Translations under genes and position numbers: made by a program | DNA from: Methylobacterium sp. Leaf117 | Lineage (GTDB): Bacteria > Pseudomonadota > Alphaproteobacteria > Rhizobiales > Beijerinckiaceae | Length of the DNA stretch: 64,000 bases | Direction of reading: 5' to 3' | Assembly: GCF_001422985.1 (NCBI RefSeq) | Contig: NZ_LMNL01000034.1 | Location: forward strand, 385,099 to 449,098 | Shown here: one piece after another, positions 42,100 to 49,595 of the stretch | Position numbering within the stretch: position 1 is the first letter of the stretch | How the letters are laid out: every line of letters starts with the position of its first letter | The notes under the pieces: generated by a model | The model's database searches: none | Seen by the model: only the letters and a program-made list of their open reading frames with translations | Told to the model about the DNA's origin: nothing

Positions 42100-42481
42100 C
42101 GCAAATCCCAGACACAGTGGCTTGAGTCTGCCGCCAGCTAGGTCGGGGCGAAAGTCTGGAGGGAGGCACGATAGCCAATCATCTATAAGCCTTCCGCCGC
42201 CTGCGCGTGGATCGAGGCCGCCTCCCAATGGGATAGATGTCGGCGCGAGGATGATCGAAAACGAGCGCTGGAAATATCTTGCTACGTTTCTAAATACTCT
42301 AGCCGCAGCCGCGATTGCGGTTGGTATCATAACGCCTACGTCGTCCGTCCTTGCGAAGGGTACCAGCGGCATCGGTGATATCGACGTTTTCACGTATGGT
42401 GGTTTTGTCCTTATTTGGCTTGCGATCGCAGCCGCACTACATTTGTCCGCTCAGTACGTGCTTGGGAACCTACGGCCATGA
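42089..42481 (+). CDS. Two-TM protein with basic proline-rich N-terminus (130 aa)
   Basis: Residues 1-50 are Ser/Pro/Arg-rich and disordered. Two helices follow (YLATFLNTLAAAAIAVGIIT; YGGFVLIWLAIAAALHLSAQ). It overlaps both neighbours (ATGGCAAATAG and ATGA), a tightly coupled unit. Soluble protein plus 2-TM partner is a layout seen in many small prophage immunity cassettes; here this is only an inference. Confidence 0.6.
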   Translation: MANSANPRHSGLSLPPARSGRKSGGRHDSQSSISLPPPARGSRPPPNGIDVGARMIENERWKYLATFLNTLAAAAIAVGIITPTSSVLAKGTSGIGDIDVFTYGGFVLIWLAIAAALHLSAQYVLGNLRP

Positions 42482-42648
42482 TCAACGGAACCATATTCCT
42501 TCTGGTCATTCTGCCCGCCATGACCATCTTTGGTGTGCTGGGCATCGGCATAGCTTCGGCTCGAATGATCAAAGCTGGGCGGCCCAATCGCACCGCAATC
42601 ATCGCGTCCCCTCCTGAATCGCAGCGTCGTCAAGCGACGGGCGGCTAG
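42478..42648 (+). CDS. Single-TM small protein (56 aa)
   Basis: Starts MINGTIFLLVILPAMTIFGV with one long hydrophobic helix and a basic C-terminus. It overlaps the previous gene by 4 bases. Confidence 0.55.
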   Translation: MINGTIFLLVILPAMTIFGVLGIGIASARMIKAGRPNRTAIIASPPESQRRQATGG

Positions 42649-42658
42649 GCTGCAGTTC

Positions 42659-42898
42659 GTGAAACTGACCCTCTACATCGCCGGATCGCTGCACATCGCG
42701 TTCGGCATCTTTTTCATGCTCGCTTCTACCGGTGCGCCTGCAGCAGAAGGAGGCGCCTTTCTCGGTCCGGCTCTGGGGGGCACGATCGGCGGGTTCGTAA
42801 TGCTCGCGCTTGGTCGAGCGATTGAGCTGCTTAAGCGGATTGAACGGAACGGCAGGCCGGTGCCGCAGGACACAAACAGACCTGACCTGCTGCCGTAG
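42659..42898 (+). CDS. Two-TM small protein (79 aa)
   Basis: GTG start (VKLTLYIAGSLHIAFGIFFM), a second glycine-rich helix (FLGPALGGTIGGFVMLALG), then a short charged helix. Last of the four-gene cassette, 10 bases after the previous stop. Confidence 0.55.
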   Translation: MKLTLYIAGSLHIAFGIFFMLASTGAPAAEGGAFLGPALGGTIGGFVMLALGRAIELLKRIERNGRPVPQDTNRPDLLP

Positions 42899-42969
42899 CT
42901 CCTAGAAGGGCAGAGCATCCTCTACGCCCGGCGGGACTGTCCCATATACCGCTAGGGTGACCGGCCCCC

Positions 42970-43680
42970 CTACAGTGTCTGGACCTCTGCGATTCCTAGG
43001 TCGACGGGCGAGGGCCGCCCGAACAGGCTGACGGCGACTCGTAACCGATCATTCGGCAGGACCACTTCCACCACGGCGGGGAAGCTCGCAAAGGGGCCCT
43101 CCCGAACGATCACGCTCTGACCGACCTTGATACCCACGGGTTCGGCGATCTCCCCTTGGGCAATCCGCCCGACGAAGCGCTGCAGCCCCAAGGCGTCGAG
43201 GCGAGCCGGCTTTAGAACCGGACCAGCGATGTTTCCCTCGAGAGAGGCGTCCTGGACTGGGTAGCAGACCAGCTCGGCCACTCCGGGAGCAGCCTTAGCC
43301 TCGTCGAGGTGGTTGGCGTCCGCAACGCCGATGAAGACGGTCCGCAGGAGCATCGGTGTGCGGCGGATGACACGCCGTCCGCGGCGGACGACAACTTCCG
43401 AGGTGCGGGGCTGGTAGGTCACCACGTTCGCGGCCTGAAGAGCCTGCAGAGCCCGCTCGCCCATGCGGGGCTTCGTGCGGGCGATGTACCAAAGCAGCGT
43501 CGGATCGATGGTAGGAGATGCCACTCCACAGATCGGATCCGCGGCGCTCCTGGCGTTGGCCGTTGCCCTCCGTCCGAAAGCGGCCGCACTGTTTCCCTCG
43601 CGCTGCTCAATGCGACGCAGTTCTCGGCGCTGGCGACGCTCACGTTCGCGCTGACGCTTGCCCTTAGCTCGGCTGCTCAT
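42970..43680 (-). CDS. Phage NusG-family transcription elongation/antitermination factor
   Basis: 236 aa. After a very basic N-terminal tail (KGKRQRERERRQRRELRR) comes an NGN domain (about 62-130: LLWYIARTKPRMGERALQAL, YQPRTSEVVVRRGRR, PMLLRTVFIGV). A C-terminal KOW-like domain follows (KVGQSVIVREGPFASFPAVV). Host NusG is encoded elsewhere, so this is a specialised paralogue. Placed after the replication genes at the end of the early leftward operon, it could let RNA polymerase read into the late genes, replacing lambda N/Q. The basic tail may bind RNA. Confidence 0.82.
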   Translation of the reverse strand: MSSRAKGKRQRERERRQRRELRRIEQREGNSAAAFGRRATANARSAADPICGVASPTIDPTLLWYIARTKPRMGERALQALQAANVVTYQPRTSEVVVRRGRRVIRRTPMLLRTVFIGVADANHLDEAKAAPGVAELVCYPVQDASLEGNIAGPVLKPARLDALGLQRFVGRIAQGEIAEPVGIKVGQSVIVREGPFASFPAVVEVVLPNDRLRVAVSLFGRPSPVDLGIAEVQTL

Positions 43681-43715
43681 GGATGGTCCTCGGTACGCAA
43701 CAGGGGAGGATTCGG

Positions 43716-44666
43716 TTAGGCGGCGTTCGCTGGCTGCGGCTGGCTAGTTAGGAGGCGTTCGGCTGCAACGGACGCACGAGCCTCCTCGACGATCTGGGGT
43801 AAGGTTGTGCAGCCCGCTGTTCCCGGCCGGTACTGCTCGTCGGTCCCCTGGCGCCACTCGTCGCGGAAATGGTCGATCGCCAACCGCAGGCGGTGTCGGC
43901 GGTCCTGCGCAGGGTTCAGCTTCGTGGTACTGGCGCCTGGAGGGTCGCTGCCCTGCTGGGCGAAATCGAGCCATCGGCGCTGGTAGAGCCAGCTATCCGC
44001 AGACTTCACGAACTCGGTGCCAGATTTGCCGATGCGGATCTGTTCGGCAGCGTAGGCCTTCGCCCCGGCCTCGATCTCGTCGTGAGTCGCACCGCCCTTG
44101 ATGGCCTGGTCGTAGCGTTTCCGGGCCTGCTGGGTCGGAAAGCTGACGTGCTTCGGTGGATAGGCTGCTCGAAATCTCTCGAACCCCGTCTGCGTCCCCT
44201 TGGGGACTACAGGGGTAGACTCTTCTCTCTTCTTCTCTCCCTCTATCTCTTTCTCTGCTTGATTCTGCTTGTTTTCCGCTTGAGCATCCGCTTCATCAGC
44301 ATCGTTTGTTTTCAGTAGCTTACGTCGATTTTCCTGCGTCCGTGTGCCGCCGGTGTGACCAGCGTCTACCTTGTGTGTCCGCTTGGTCTCCCTCTCGTCT
44401 AGCTCACGTGTGACCCGCGTGTTGGTCAGGTGTCCGTGCGTTTCGACGATTTTCCCGGCGGCGATGAGGTCGGCGAGGAGCTTGCGTGCCTTGTTAGGAT
44501 GGCAGCGCCAGATGCGGGCGAGCGTCGCCGGAGCTGATGGAATCGCAGCCTTGCGGCGATACAGCTGATGGCAGAGGCGCAGGTACGCGGCTTCCTGTTC
44601 GAGCGTGAGCTCGTCAGTGCCCTCGTCCCAGGCCTCGTAGTCCATCTTGTAAAATTCGCCCTTCAC
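43716..44666 (-). CDS. DUF1376 phage replication protein
   Basis: 316 aa. The first 80 residues are the DUF1376 winged-helix module (KMDYEAWDEGTDELTLEQEA, YLRLCHQLYRRKAAIP, WRCHPNKARKLLADLI). A charged linker and a C-terminal domain with AYPPKHVSFPTQQARKRYD follow, typical of phage replisome organisers paired with DnaB. It lies downstream of the helicase gene. Confidence 0.82.
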   Translation of the reverse strand: MKGEFYKMDYEAWDEGTDELTLEQEAAYLRLCHQLYRRKAAIPSAPATLARIWRCHPNKARKLLADLIAAGKIVETHGHLTNTRVTRELDERETKRTHKVDAGHTGGTRTQENRRKLLKTNDADEADAQAENKQNQAEKEIEGEKKREESTPVVPKGTQTGFERFRAAYPPKHVSFPTQQARKRYDQAIKGGATHDEIEAGAKAYAAEQIRIGKSGTEFVKSADSWLYQRRWLDFAQQGSDPPGASTTKLNPAQDRRHRLRLAIDHFRDEWRQGTDEQYRPGTAGCTTLPQIVEEARASVAAERLLTSQPQPANAA

Positions 44667-44693
44667 GGCTGAGCCCTCGCCATTCTCAGCATG

Positions 44694-46100
44694 TCACCGG
44701 TCCCGGATGGCGTTGAGCGCGGGATCCACCCAGACCCGAACGGTCTGGTTCGGGCGGCCCGCGCGGTTCTTGTCGATGATGATCTCGAGATCGTGCCGGA
44801 CGCGATCGAAGGCATCACGGGCGTCAGGGCAGCCGTCACGGAAGGCCTGCGTGCGTTCGGCGTAGTACCCAGGCCGGTAGAGGAAAATGACCGTGTCCGA
44901 GTTCTCCTCGAACGCGCCAGCGCCGCGTATATCGGCGAGGCCAGGCCGCTTATCCTCGCGCCCCTCTGGGCCGCGGTTGCACTGCGCCAGCAAAAACACC
45001 GGGCAATCGAGGTGCTTGGCCAGCGCAAGGGCGCCGTCGGCCACCTCCTTCAGCCCCTCGTCCTCACGACGGTAGGCGCGAGCCGGGCGTACGATGTGGG
45101 CGTGATCAATGACCACACACCCGAGCGCCTTGCCTTTGCGAGCGTAGGCGTTGGCCAGTCGATCGGATGAGGCGGCGATGTCACCGATGGTGCGCCCGCC
45201 GCCGTCCTCGATCATCATCGGCTGTTGGCGCTGCTCGTAGACGACGCCAGCGACGAGCTCCGCCTGCCGTTGATCAAGGCCGCCACGGCGCATGATCTGC
45301 TCGTAAGAAATGCGGATGCCGCGCCGTTGCAACTCACTCGACGCCGTGCGCGCCGCGATCTGGCGTCGGGACATCTCCAGGGAATGGTAGATCGTGGCGC
45401 TGCCCTGATCCGACATGGACAGGGCGACCTCGACGCCGAAGATGGATTTGCCCATCGATGTGCGTCCGGCGGCGGTGATGAGGTTCGAGGGTTGTGGGCC
45501 GCCGCCGATCTCGCGATCGAGCGAGCGAATGCCGCTGCTGGCCAGCCTCTCTGCCTTGCCCTGCAGGTCGGCCGTGATGGAGGCGATCAGGACATCACCG
45601 GCCTCCGCCAGAGTCGCGCTCATCGACTTCTGAGAGACGAAGCTCGCGCGGACTTTGTCGACCTCGGCGTAGATCCGCTCGAGCGTCGGGCCAGGAATGA
45701 CGGGACCACCCGATCGAAGGTCACTCGTTGTGGCGGCGAGCTGACGGAGCTGCCAGTACTGCTGCACCGTCCTGGCGTATTCCTCGGCCATTGCTGGTAC
45801 GGCGCCGTGGGCGGCGATTGCCGCGATGTACTGAGCCAGGGAGCGGCCACCGAGATCCCGCTCGGCTGCCGCAGGCCCGATCGCTGCCTTGACCTTGAGG
45901 TAATTGGGCGTCCCGCCGGCCGCGCTGACGGCGGCGATCGTCTCCCATAGGTCAGCATGCAGGGGCTCGCGGAAGTGCTCTGGCGCAACGAGGTGCTGGA
46001 CGAGCGGAAAGACCCCTGGTGACGTCAGCACGCAACCGATCAGGCCCGCCTCGGTGTCGAGGTCGGCCGGAACAACGTCCGCTGTTCGTGGCTCCGTCAC
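44694..46100 (-). CDS. DnaB-like replicative DNA helicase
   Basis: 468 aa. The N-terminal helical domain starts EAGLIGCVLTSPGVFPLVQH. The RecA-like domain holds Walker A AAGRTSMGKSIFG, Walker B GCVVIDHAHIV, and a later QCNRGPEGREDKRPGLADIRGAGAFEENSD like motif H4 of DnaB. It unwinds phage DNA at the fork. It overlaps the upstream small gene by 4 bases. Confidence 0.92.
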   Translation of the reverse strand: MTEPRTADVVPADLDTEAGLIGCVLTSPGVFPLVQHLVAPEHFREPLHADLWETIAAVSAAGGTPNYLKVKAAIGPAAAERDLGGRSLAQYIAAIAAHGAVPAMAEEYARTVQQYWQLRQLAATTSDLRSGGPVIPGPTLERIYAEVDKVRASFVSQKSMSATLAEAGDVLIASITADLQGKAERLASSGIRSLDREIGGGPQPSNLITAAGRTSMGKSIFGVEVALSMSDQGSATIYHSLEMSRRQIAARTASSELQRRGIRISYEQIMRRGGLDQRQAELVAGVVYEQRQQPMMIEDGGGRTIGDIAASSDRLANAYARKGKALGCVVIDHAHIVRPARAYRREDEGLKEVADGALALAKHLDCPVFLLAQCNRGPEGREDKRPGLADIRGAGAFEENSDTVIFLYRPGYYAERTQAFRDGCPDARDAFDRVRHDLEIIIDKNRAGRPNQTVRVWVDPALNAIRDR

Positions 46101-46288
46101 AGGAGGCCCAACCGTTCACGAGGATTCGGGATCGCCAGATGGATGAATCGCTCCCAGGCGCGCGCCGCAGCAAGCATGTCCAGGATGCGTAGGGTCGTGT
46201 CGGCCCGGTTCTTGAGCGAGACGTACTCGGCGAAAGCGTCACCGGCTCGAACGTCGCGGGCCACTTCGATGTCAATCACAACGCCCAT
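46097..46288 (-). CDS. Small helical protein upstream of helicase (63 aa)
   Basis: Mostly one helix (ADTTLRILDMLAAARAWERF). It is coupled to the helicase gene by an ATGA overlap. No family recognised. Confidence 0.6.
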   Translation of the reverse strand: MGVVIDIEVARDVRAGDAFAEYVSLKNRADTTLRILDMLAAARAWERFIHLAIPNPRERLGLL

Positions 46289-46411
46289 GACGACGCTCCA
46301 TCTGACCGACCTGAGGGAAGGGATGCTTGGAGGCCGCTCGGGTCGGCCGGGTATGTCAGCGGGGTGCTAGGCGCGCGTTAGGGCGGCGGCTCGCCGATCC
46401 AGGGCGCAATC

Positions 46412-46756
46412 TTAAGGGCGAGCCAGCCCGACCCGCGCATGATCCAGCCGGCCAACTTGGTCCTCGCTCGGTAAGCGAAGGGCCTGTTCGTAGGCCCGGA
46501 GCCGGGTAAGGTGGGCCTGGTACGCGACATCGACTTCCTCACGGGTGCGGGCATCCAACGCCACCTGCCGGAGGCGATCCATCTCTTGGGCCTCGATGCG
46601 GCGGGCCTCGCCGTTCCAAATCCCGCGGACGCGGCGGTCTCCGAGGCCCGTGGCCCTAGAGACCCGCGTTAGTGCAGCCTTGACGTTCTCGCCCAGCCGC
46701 ATCGGCCCAGCGATGAGCTCGACAAGGTGCCGGGCTTCGGCTTGCGCGGTCGTCAT
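46412..46756 (-). CDS. Small helical DNA-binding-type protein (114 aa)
   Basis: Start at ATG 46756 (MTTAQAEARHLVELIAG). Residues 20-60 (VKAALTRVSRATGLGDRRVR, GIWNGEARRIEAQEM) look like a helix-turn-helix of the kind often found in phage early regions of rhizobia. It is preceded by paired ACCTTGGGTG repeats. Confidence 0.62.
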   Translation of the reverse strand: MTTAQAEARHLVELIAGPMRLGENVKAALTRVSRATGLGDRRVRGIWNGEARRIEAQEMDRLRQVALDARTREEVDVAYQAHLTRLRAYEQALRLPSEDQVGRLDHARVGLARP

Positions 46757-46790
46757 GCCGCCCTCTCGACGCGCGGGTGATCGTCCCGCG

Positions 46791-46849
46791 ACCTTGGGTG
46801 AAAATCCCGACACCTTGGGTGGCTCCTATGGTCAGTTGGGGTCACCAAC
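46791..46849. promoter_or_regulatory. Paired direct repeats and a palindrome upstream of an early gene
   Basis: ACCTTGGGTG occurs at 46791-46800 and 46812-46821, spaced 21 bases (two helical turns). An inverted repeat GTTGG-GGTCA-CCAAC lies at 46835-46849. They sit 35-95 bases upstream of the start at 46756, in the place of a promoter/operator. Confidence 0.5.
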
Positions 46850-46898
46850 GGAGAGGAGATCGACAGGTGCGGTTCACGGATAGAGACAGCGGCAACGA

Positions 46899-47195
46899 TC
46901 AGACCGGACGCAACTTGCTGGCAGGCGCGGGCGGACGGTCGATCGGGGCAGCTGGTGGAAGACGAGTGGAGGGACACTGGGATGCCTCCGGGGCGGAGCG
47001 GGGTCTTGCCGGCTGCATGTCCACGGAACGGACGGCGCCGGCGGAAATCGCCTCAATGCGAGCGGCCACTCGGATGGAGGGGCCACGCTCACGGAACCGG
47101 AGCTTACGGACCATGAAGGGGGAGATGTCACCGATGCGCGCGGCTACCTCAGTGTCGGACAAACCCTCGGACAGCATCCAGGTCTTCAGGAGCAT
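46899..47195 (-). CDS. HTH regulator, Cro/YdaS-like (98 aa)
   Basis: The first 55 residues (LLKTWMLSEGLSDTEVAARI, GDISPFMVRKLRFRERGPS, RVAARIEAISAGAV) form a classic phage HTH. The rest is a Pro/Ala-rich tail. The ATG shares bases with the start of a plus-strand gene, so the two diverge head to head. Confidence 0.65.
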   Translation of the reverse strand: MLLKTWMLSEGLSDTEVAARIGDISPFMVRKLRFRERGPSIRVAARIEAISAGAVRSVDMQPARPRSAPEASQCPSTRLPPAAPIDRPPAPASKLRPV

Positions 47196-47436
47196 GGCGT
47201 TAACCCCGAGCGCTACGGTGGCGCGCCCGGCGACCGAACTGACGACCGACCGGATAGCCGAAGCTCTGGCCGTGATGATGCTCGATTTGGTAGCCGTCCT
47301 GGACGTCGGGGACCGGCGCAGTGTGATGGAGCGTCTGGCCAACAGGCTCGATGACCGAGGTCGGGTGCCGAACGGGTCTGATGCCGCAATGCTGCTCGGA
47401 CGGATCGGCGGGGCACTGATGCGTGTCGGGTGCTAA
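47194..47436 (+). CDS. Possible small protein, divergent from HTH gene (80 aa)
   Basis: From ATG 47194, MALTPSATVARPATELTTDR and a long helical stretch (IAEALAVMMLDLVAVLDVG, MERLANRLDDRGRVPNGSD). Amino-acid use is credible, but the ribosome site (AGGAG one base away) is too close, so it may be a shadow. Confidence 0.38.
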   Translation: MALTPSATVARPATELTTDRIAEALAVMMLDLVAVLDVGDRRSVMERLANRLDDRGRVPNGSDAAMLLGRIGGALMRVGC

Positions 47437-47444
47437 AGAGTTCA

Positions 47445-47696
47445 TCACAAAGTGGCCCCGCACTGAATGTCATGGGAGCTAATCCGGCGACGACGCGGCC
47501 TTGCTGCTAGTTCAAGCGCTTCATATGTGATTTTTATTAGATCACGCTGCTTGGCTTCAACCTCGATTGCACGCCAATATGGTTGTGGAATTGCGTTCCT
47601 CGTTTTCCACGCACTGACTGTTCCCGCAGGAATAGAGAGTGAGGTTGCGAGCGACGCATATCCGAAGGAGTCGATTATTTCACGCGCAGACAGCAT
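47445..47696 (-). CDS. Cro-like transcriptional regulator (83 aa)
   Basis: Starts MLSAREIIDSFGYASLATSL and continues SIPAGTVSAWKTRNAIPQPYW, a compact HTH of the Cro/YdaS type in which the second helix reads DNA. It diverges from the CI-like gene over an 82-base region carrying two operators. First gene of the leftward early operon. Confidence 0.8.
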   Translation of the reverse strand: MLSAREIIDSFGYASLATSLSIPAGTVSAWKTRNAIPQPYWRAIEVEAKQRDLIKITYEALELAARPRRRRISSHDIQCGATL

Positions 47697-47704
47697 AAGT
47701 TCGT

Positions 47705-47721
47705 CTCTGCCTTATGTAGAG
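47705..47721. promoter_or_regulatory. Operator 1 (CI/Cro-type)
   Basis: CTCTGC-N5-GTAGAG, a near-perfect 17-bp dyad just upstream of the Cro-like start. Half-site and spacing equal operator 2. Confidence 0.72.
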
Positions 47722-47739
47722 GCCGCAGTCAACGAAAAT

Positions 47740-47756
47740 CTCTGCGACATGCAGAG
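47740..47756. promoter_or_regulatory. Operator 2 (CI/Cro-type)
   Basis: CTCTGC-N5-GCAGAG, a perfect 17-bp dyad 22 bases before the repressor start and 35 bases (centre to centre) from operator 1. Confidence 0.75.
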
Positions 47757-47778
47757 GTATTTGGCGGATAAGGCTCAT

Positions 47779-48456
47779 ATGGATAAGAACGATCGCATCA
47801 GGGAAGCACGCGCTCGGGCGGGATTTTCTTCTGCCGCGGAGGCCGCACGGCGCCTCAATATGTCGTACGGAACATATTCGAGCCACGAGAACGGACTTCG
47901 AGGAGTCAAAGAGCAAGATCTTGTACGATACGCCCGCGCGTTCGGTGTCACTGTCGAATGGTTGCGCACAGGTGCCGATGTCAAATACGAGGGACGCTCA
48001 GCAGTTCACTGTATTGGCGAGGCCGGAACCTTAAACAATGGTCAGGTTCAAATGTACGGAGATGAGGACCCAGATAAGGTTCTCTTGGTATCGGCCATGA
48101 TCAACGCACCCTGTTCTTATCTCTATGTAAGAGGAAAAGAACTTAGAGGAATAGCAGATCAAAGCTCCGCAATAATTTGTTCGTCCAAATTTTCGTTTGA
48201 ACGCATACATACAGGAGATTTGTGCCTATGCATGCTCGAAGATGGGCGCATTCTTATCAAAAAGGTTTACGATAACGGAGACGGTAAGACCTATGATTTA
48301 GAAGCTCCCCTGAGCGATACTATGCGCTCCGTTTCCGTTTCTGGATTTGCACCCGTATATATGATTATCACGCCTAATGCCTACCAGCTAATAGTTGAAT
48401 CTAATCACCGCCTCGCTGCATCGTTTGACGACGCCACCAAACAAGCTGCAAGATAA
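47779..48456 (+). CDS. CI-like phage repressor
   Basis: 225 aa from ATG 47779 (MDKNDRIREARARAGFSSAA), chosen for AAGG 6 bases upstream; the earlier ATG 47749 lies inside operator 2. An HTH_3 domain spans residues 5-65 (AEAARRLNMSYGTYSSHENG, AFGVTVEWLRTG). The C-terminal half (from LVSAMINAPCSYLYVRGK) has the beta pattern of LexA/S24 peptidases, but I see no GxSM-type serine motif, so it may not self-cleave. It should hold the lysogenic state. Confidence 0.83.
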   Translation: MDKNDRIREARARAGFSSAAEAARRLNMSYGTYSSHENGLRGVKEQDLVRYARAFGVTVEWLRTGADVKYEGRSAVHCIGEAGTLNNGQVQMYGDEDPDKVLLVSAMINAPCSYLYVRGKELRGIADQSSAIICSSKFSFERIHTGDLCLCMLEDGRILIKKVYDNGDGKTYDLEAPLSDTMRSVSVSGFAPVYMIITPNAYQLIVESNHRLAASFDDATKQAAR

Positions 48457-48475
48457 CAAACCTCTGCAATTTGTG

Positions 48476-48504
48476 TTGACATCGTTCTACAAAACGCAGA
48501 GATA
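48476..48504 (+). promoter_or_regulatory. Rightward promoter overlapped by operator 3
   Basis: TTGACA (48476-48481), a 17-base spacer, then GAGATA. A 17-bp site TTCTAC-N5-GCAGAG (48485-48501) fills the spacer and enters the -10; read on the other strand it is CTCTGC-N5-GTAGAA, so it matches operators 1 and 2. CI would silence transcription to the right. Confidence 0.55.
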
Positions 48505-48679
48505 GGGCTATCGCTTCTCGCGATGGAGCCCTCCGATGCTCGTCCAAGTCCTTCCCTTCGCTCCTAATCTCAGCTTAGCCGCTCTATGGCTCGCCGGTCG
48601 CCTGGCTCTCCGTATGGAGGGCTGAGCGATGGCGTACGCGATCGGCATCAAGGCTGGCGGTCTACCGCGACCTGCCGCA

Positions 48680-49447
48680 TCAGGTTTTCCGAGGCACGTC
48701 CTCACGGCGGGGGAACGGAACGCCTTCGTAGCGCCTCCAGTTTCGCAACAGACGCTGCCACGGCGTGACGACGATCTGGTAGGCCGCCGGTCGGTCGAGC
48801 GCTGTCATGGCAGCGTTGTAGGCCAGTTTGTCGACGGCGTGGAACGTCGGTGGTTCATCACCGAACAGAGCACGCATCCGACGCGCCGTATTCTTGACGT
48901 TGTCATCCTCAAGGTCGGCGAGCAGTGCCAGAAAGCGGCGCCTCAGATCGGCATGCAGCGCTTCGCGTCGGCTAAGCGCGAACACCAATTGAATAGCACC
49001 TACAATGCTGGTTGCCGCAGCGATCCATCGCCCATCAACTTGTGCCCAGGGGGGCAACAAGTCCGAGAGCGCAACAACGGTGCCCAGACCACTTACAAGG
49101 ACGAAGAGGTCCAGGGCTCGATTGATCCAGGCGAAGTGCCCTTCGCGATCCTCGTGGTATCGAACGTTTTTGAGGAGACTGAAACGGCACTTCTGCTCGT
49201 CTGTCAGCGGCGGCGAGGGCTTTTCGGATTGTCCCAATCGGTCGGATCCTGCGAGCGCTTGCGCTCCTCCTCGATCTGCTGGCGCCGGCGCTCCGCTTCC
49301 TCTTCCCGCCTCTGGCGATCCAGTTCCTCGCGGCGCTCCCTCTCCTGCTGCTCCCGGCGATCGGAGTCCCTCTCCATCAGGAGTGGGATCAATGGTGTCG
49401 TCCGTCCGCTGGTCCATGGGGCCGGGCTCTCCATTCGTGGTCTCCAA
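48680..49447 (-). CDS. SLATT-like two-TM protein
   Basis: Up to 255 aa from the ATG at 49447; the first 70 residues (Pro/Gly/Ala-rich) overlap the upstream gene in another frame and may not be translated. From LTDEQKCRFSLLKNVRYHED on, the SLATT pattern is seen: a helix, TM1 (INRALDLFVLVSGLGTVVAL), TM2 (IAAATSIVGAIQLVFALSRR), then a long cytoplasmic helix (EALHADLRRRFLALLADLED). SLATT proteins are predicted membrane effectors of nucleotide-linked defence systems. It converges on the repressor gene. A TTG at 49237 is a shorter start option. Confidence 0.6.
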   Translation of the reverse strand: METTNGEPGPMDQRTDDTIDPTPDGEGLRSPGAAGEGAPRGTGSPEAGRGSGAPAPADRGGAQALAGSDRLGQSEKPSPPLTDEQKCRFSLLKNVRYHEDREGHFAWINRALDLFVLVSGLGTVVALSDLLPPWAQVDGRWIAAATSIVGAIQLVFALSRREALHADLRRRFLALLADLEDDNVKNTARRMRALFGDEPPTFHAVDKLAYNAAMTALDRPAAYQIVVTPWQRLLRNWRRYEGVPFPRREDVPRKT

Positions 49448-49506
49448 TCGGTCTGGTCGGTTGGTGGCTGCGAGGCCTGGGGCGGTTCACGGCCGTCCCA
49501 GGCCAC
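49204..49506 (-). CDS. Highly charged coiled-coil partner (100 aa)
   Basis: MAWDGREPPQASQPPTDQTD is followed by about 50 residues of Arg/Glu/Gln-rich helix (RREQQERERREELDRQRREE). It ends inside the SLATT-like gene's 5' part, which is in another frame. Either a separate coupled gene or the true N-terminus of one protein joined by a frameshift. Confidence 0.5.
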   Translation of the reverse strand: MAWDGREPPQASQPPTDQTDWRPRMESPAPWTSGRTTPLIPLLMERDSDRREQQERERREELDRQRREEEAERRRQQIEEERKRSQDPTDWDNPKSPRRR

Positions 49507-49595
49507 CTTGATAACGCTTCAGACTTCACGAGAGCGCCACAGAATTCCGCGTGCCAGTGGTGCGGCGGTGATGGTTGCGGCGGGAGGACGGTAGG

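Noticed and set aside
48629..49594. 321-codon plus-strand frame opposite the SLATT-like gene
   Set aside because: The opposite strand encodes a two-TM protein with clear helices; the plus frame shows Arg/Ser shadow composition. A 29-codon ORF at 48536-48625 just before it has a weak ribosome site and was left uncalled.
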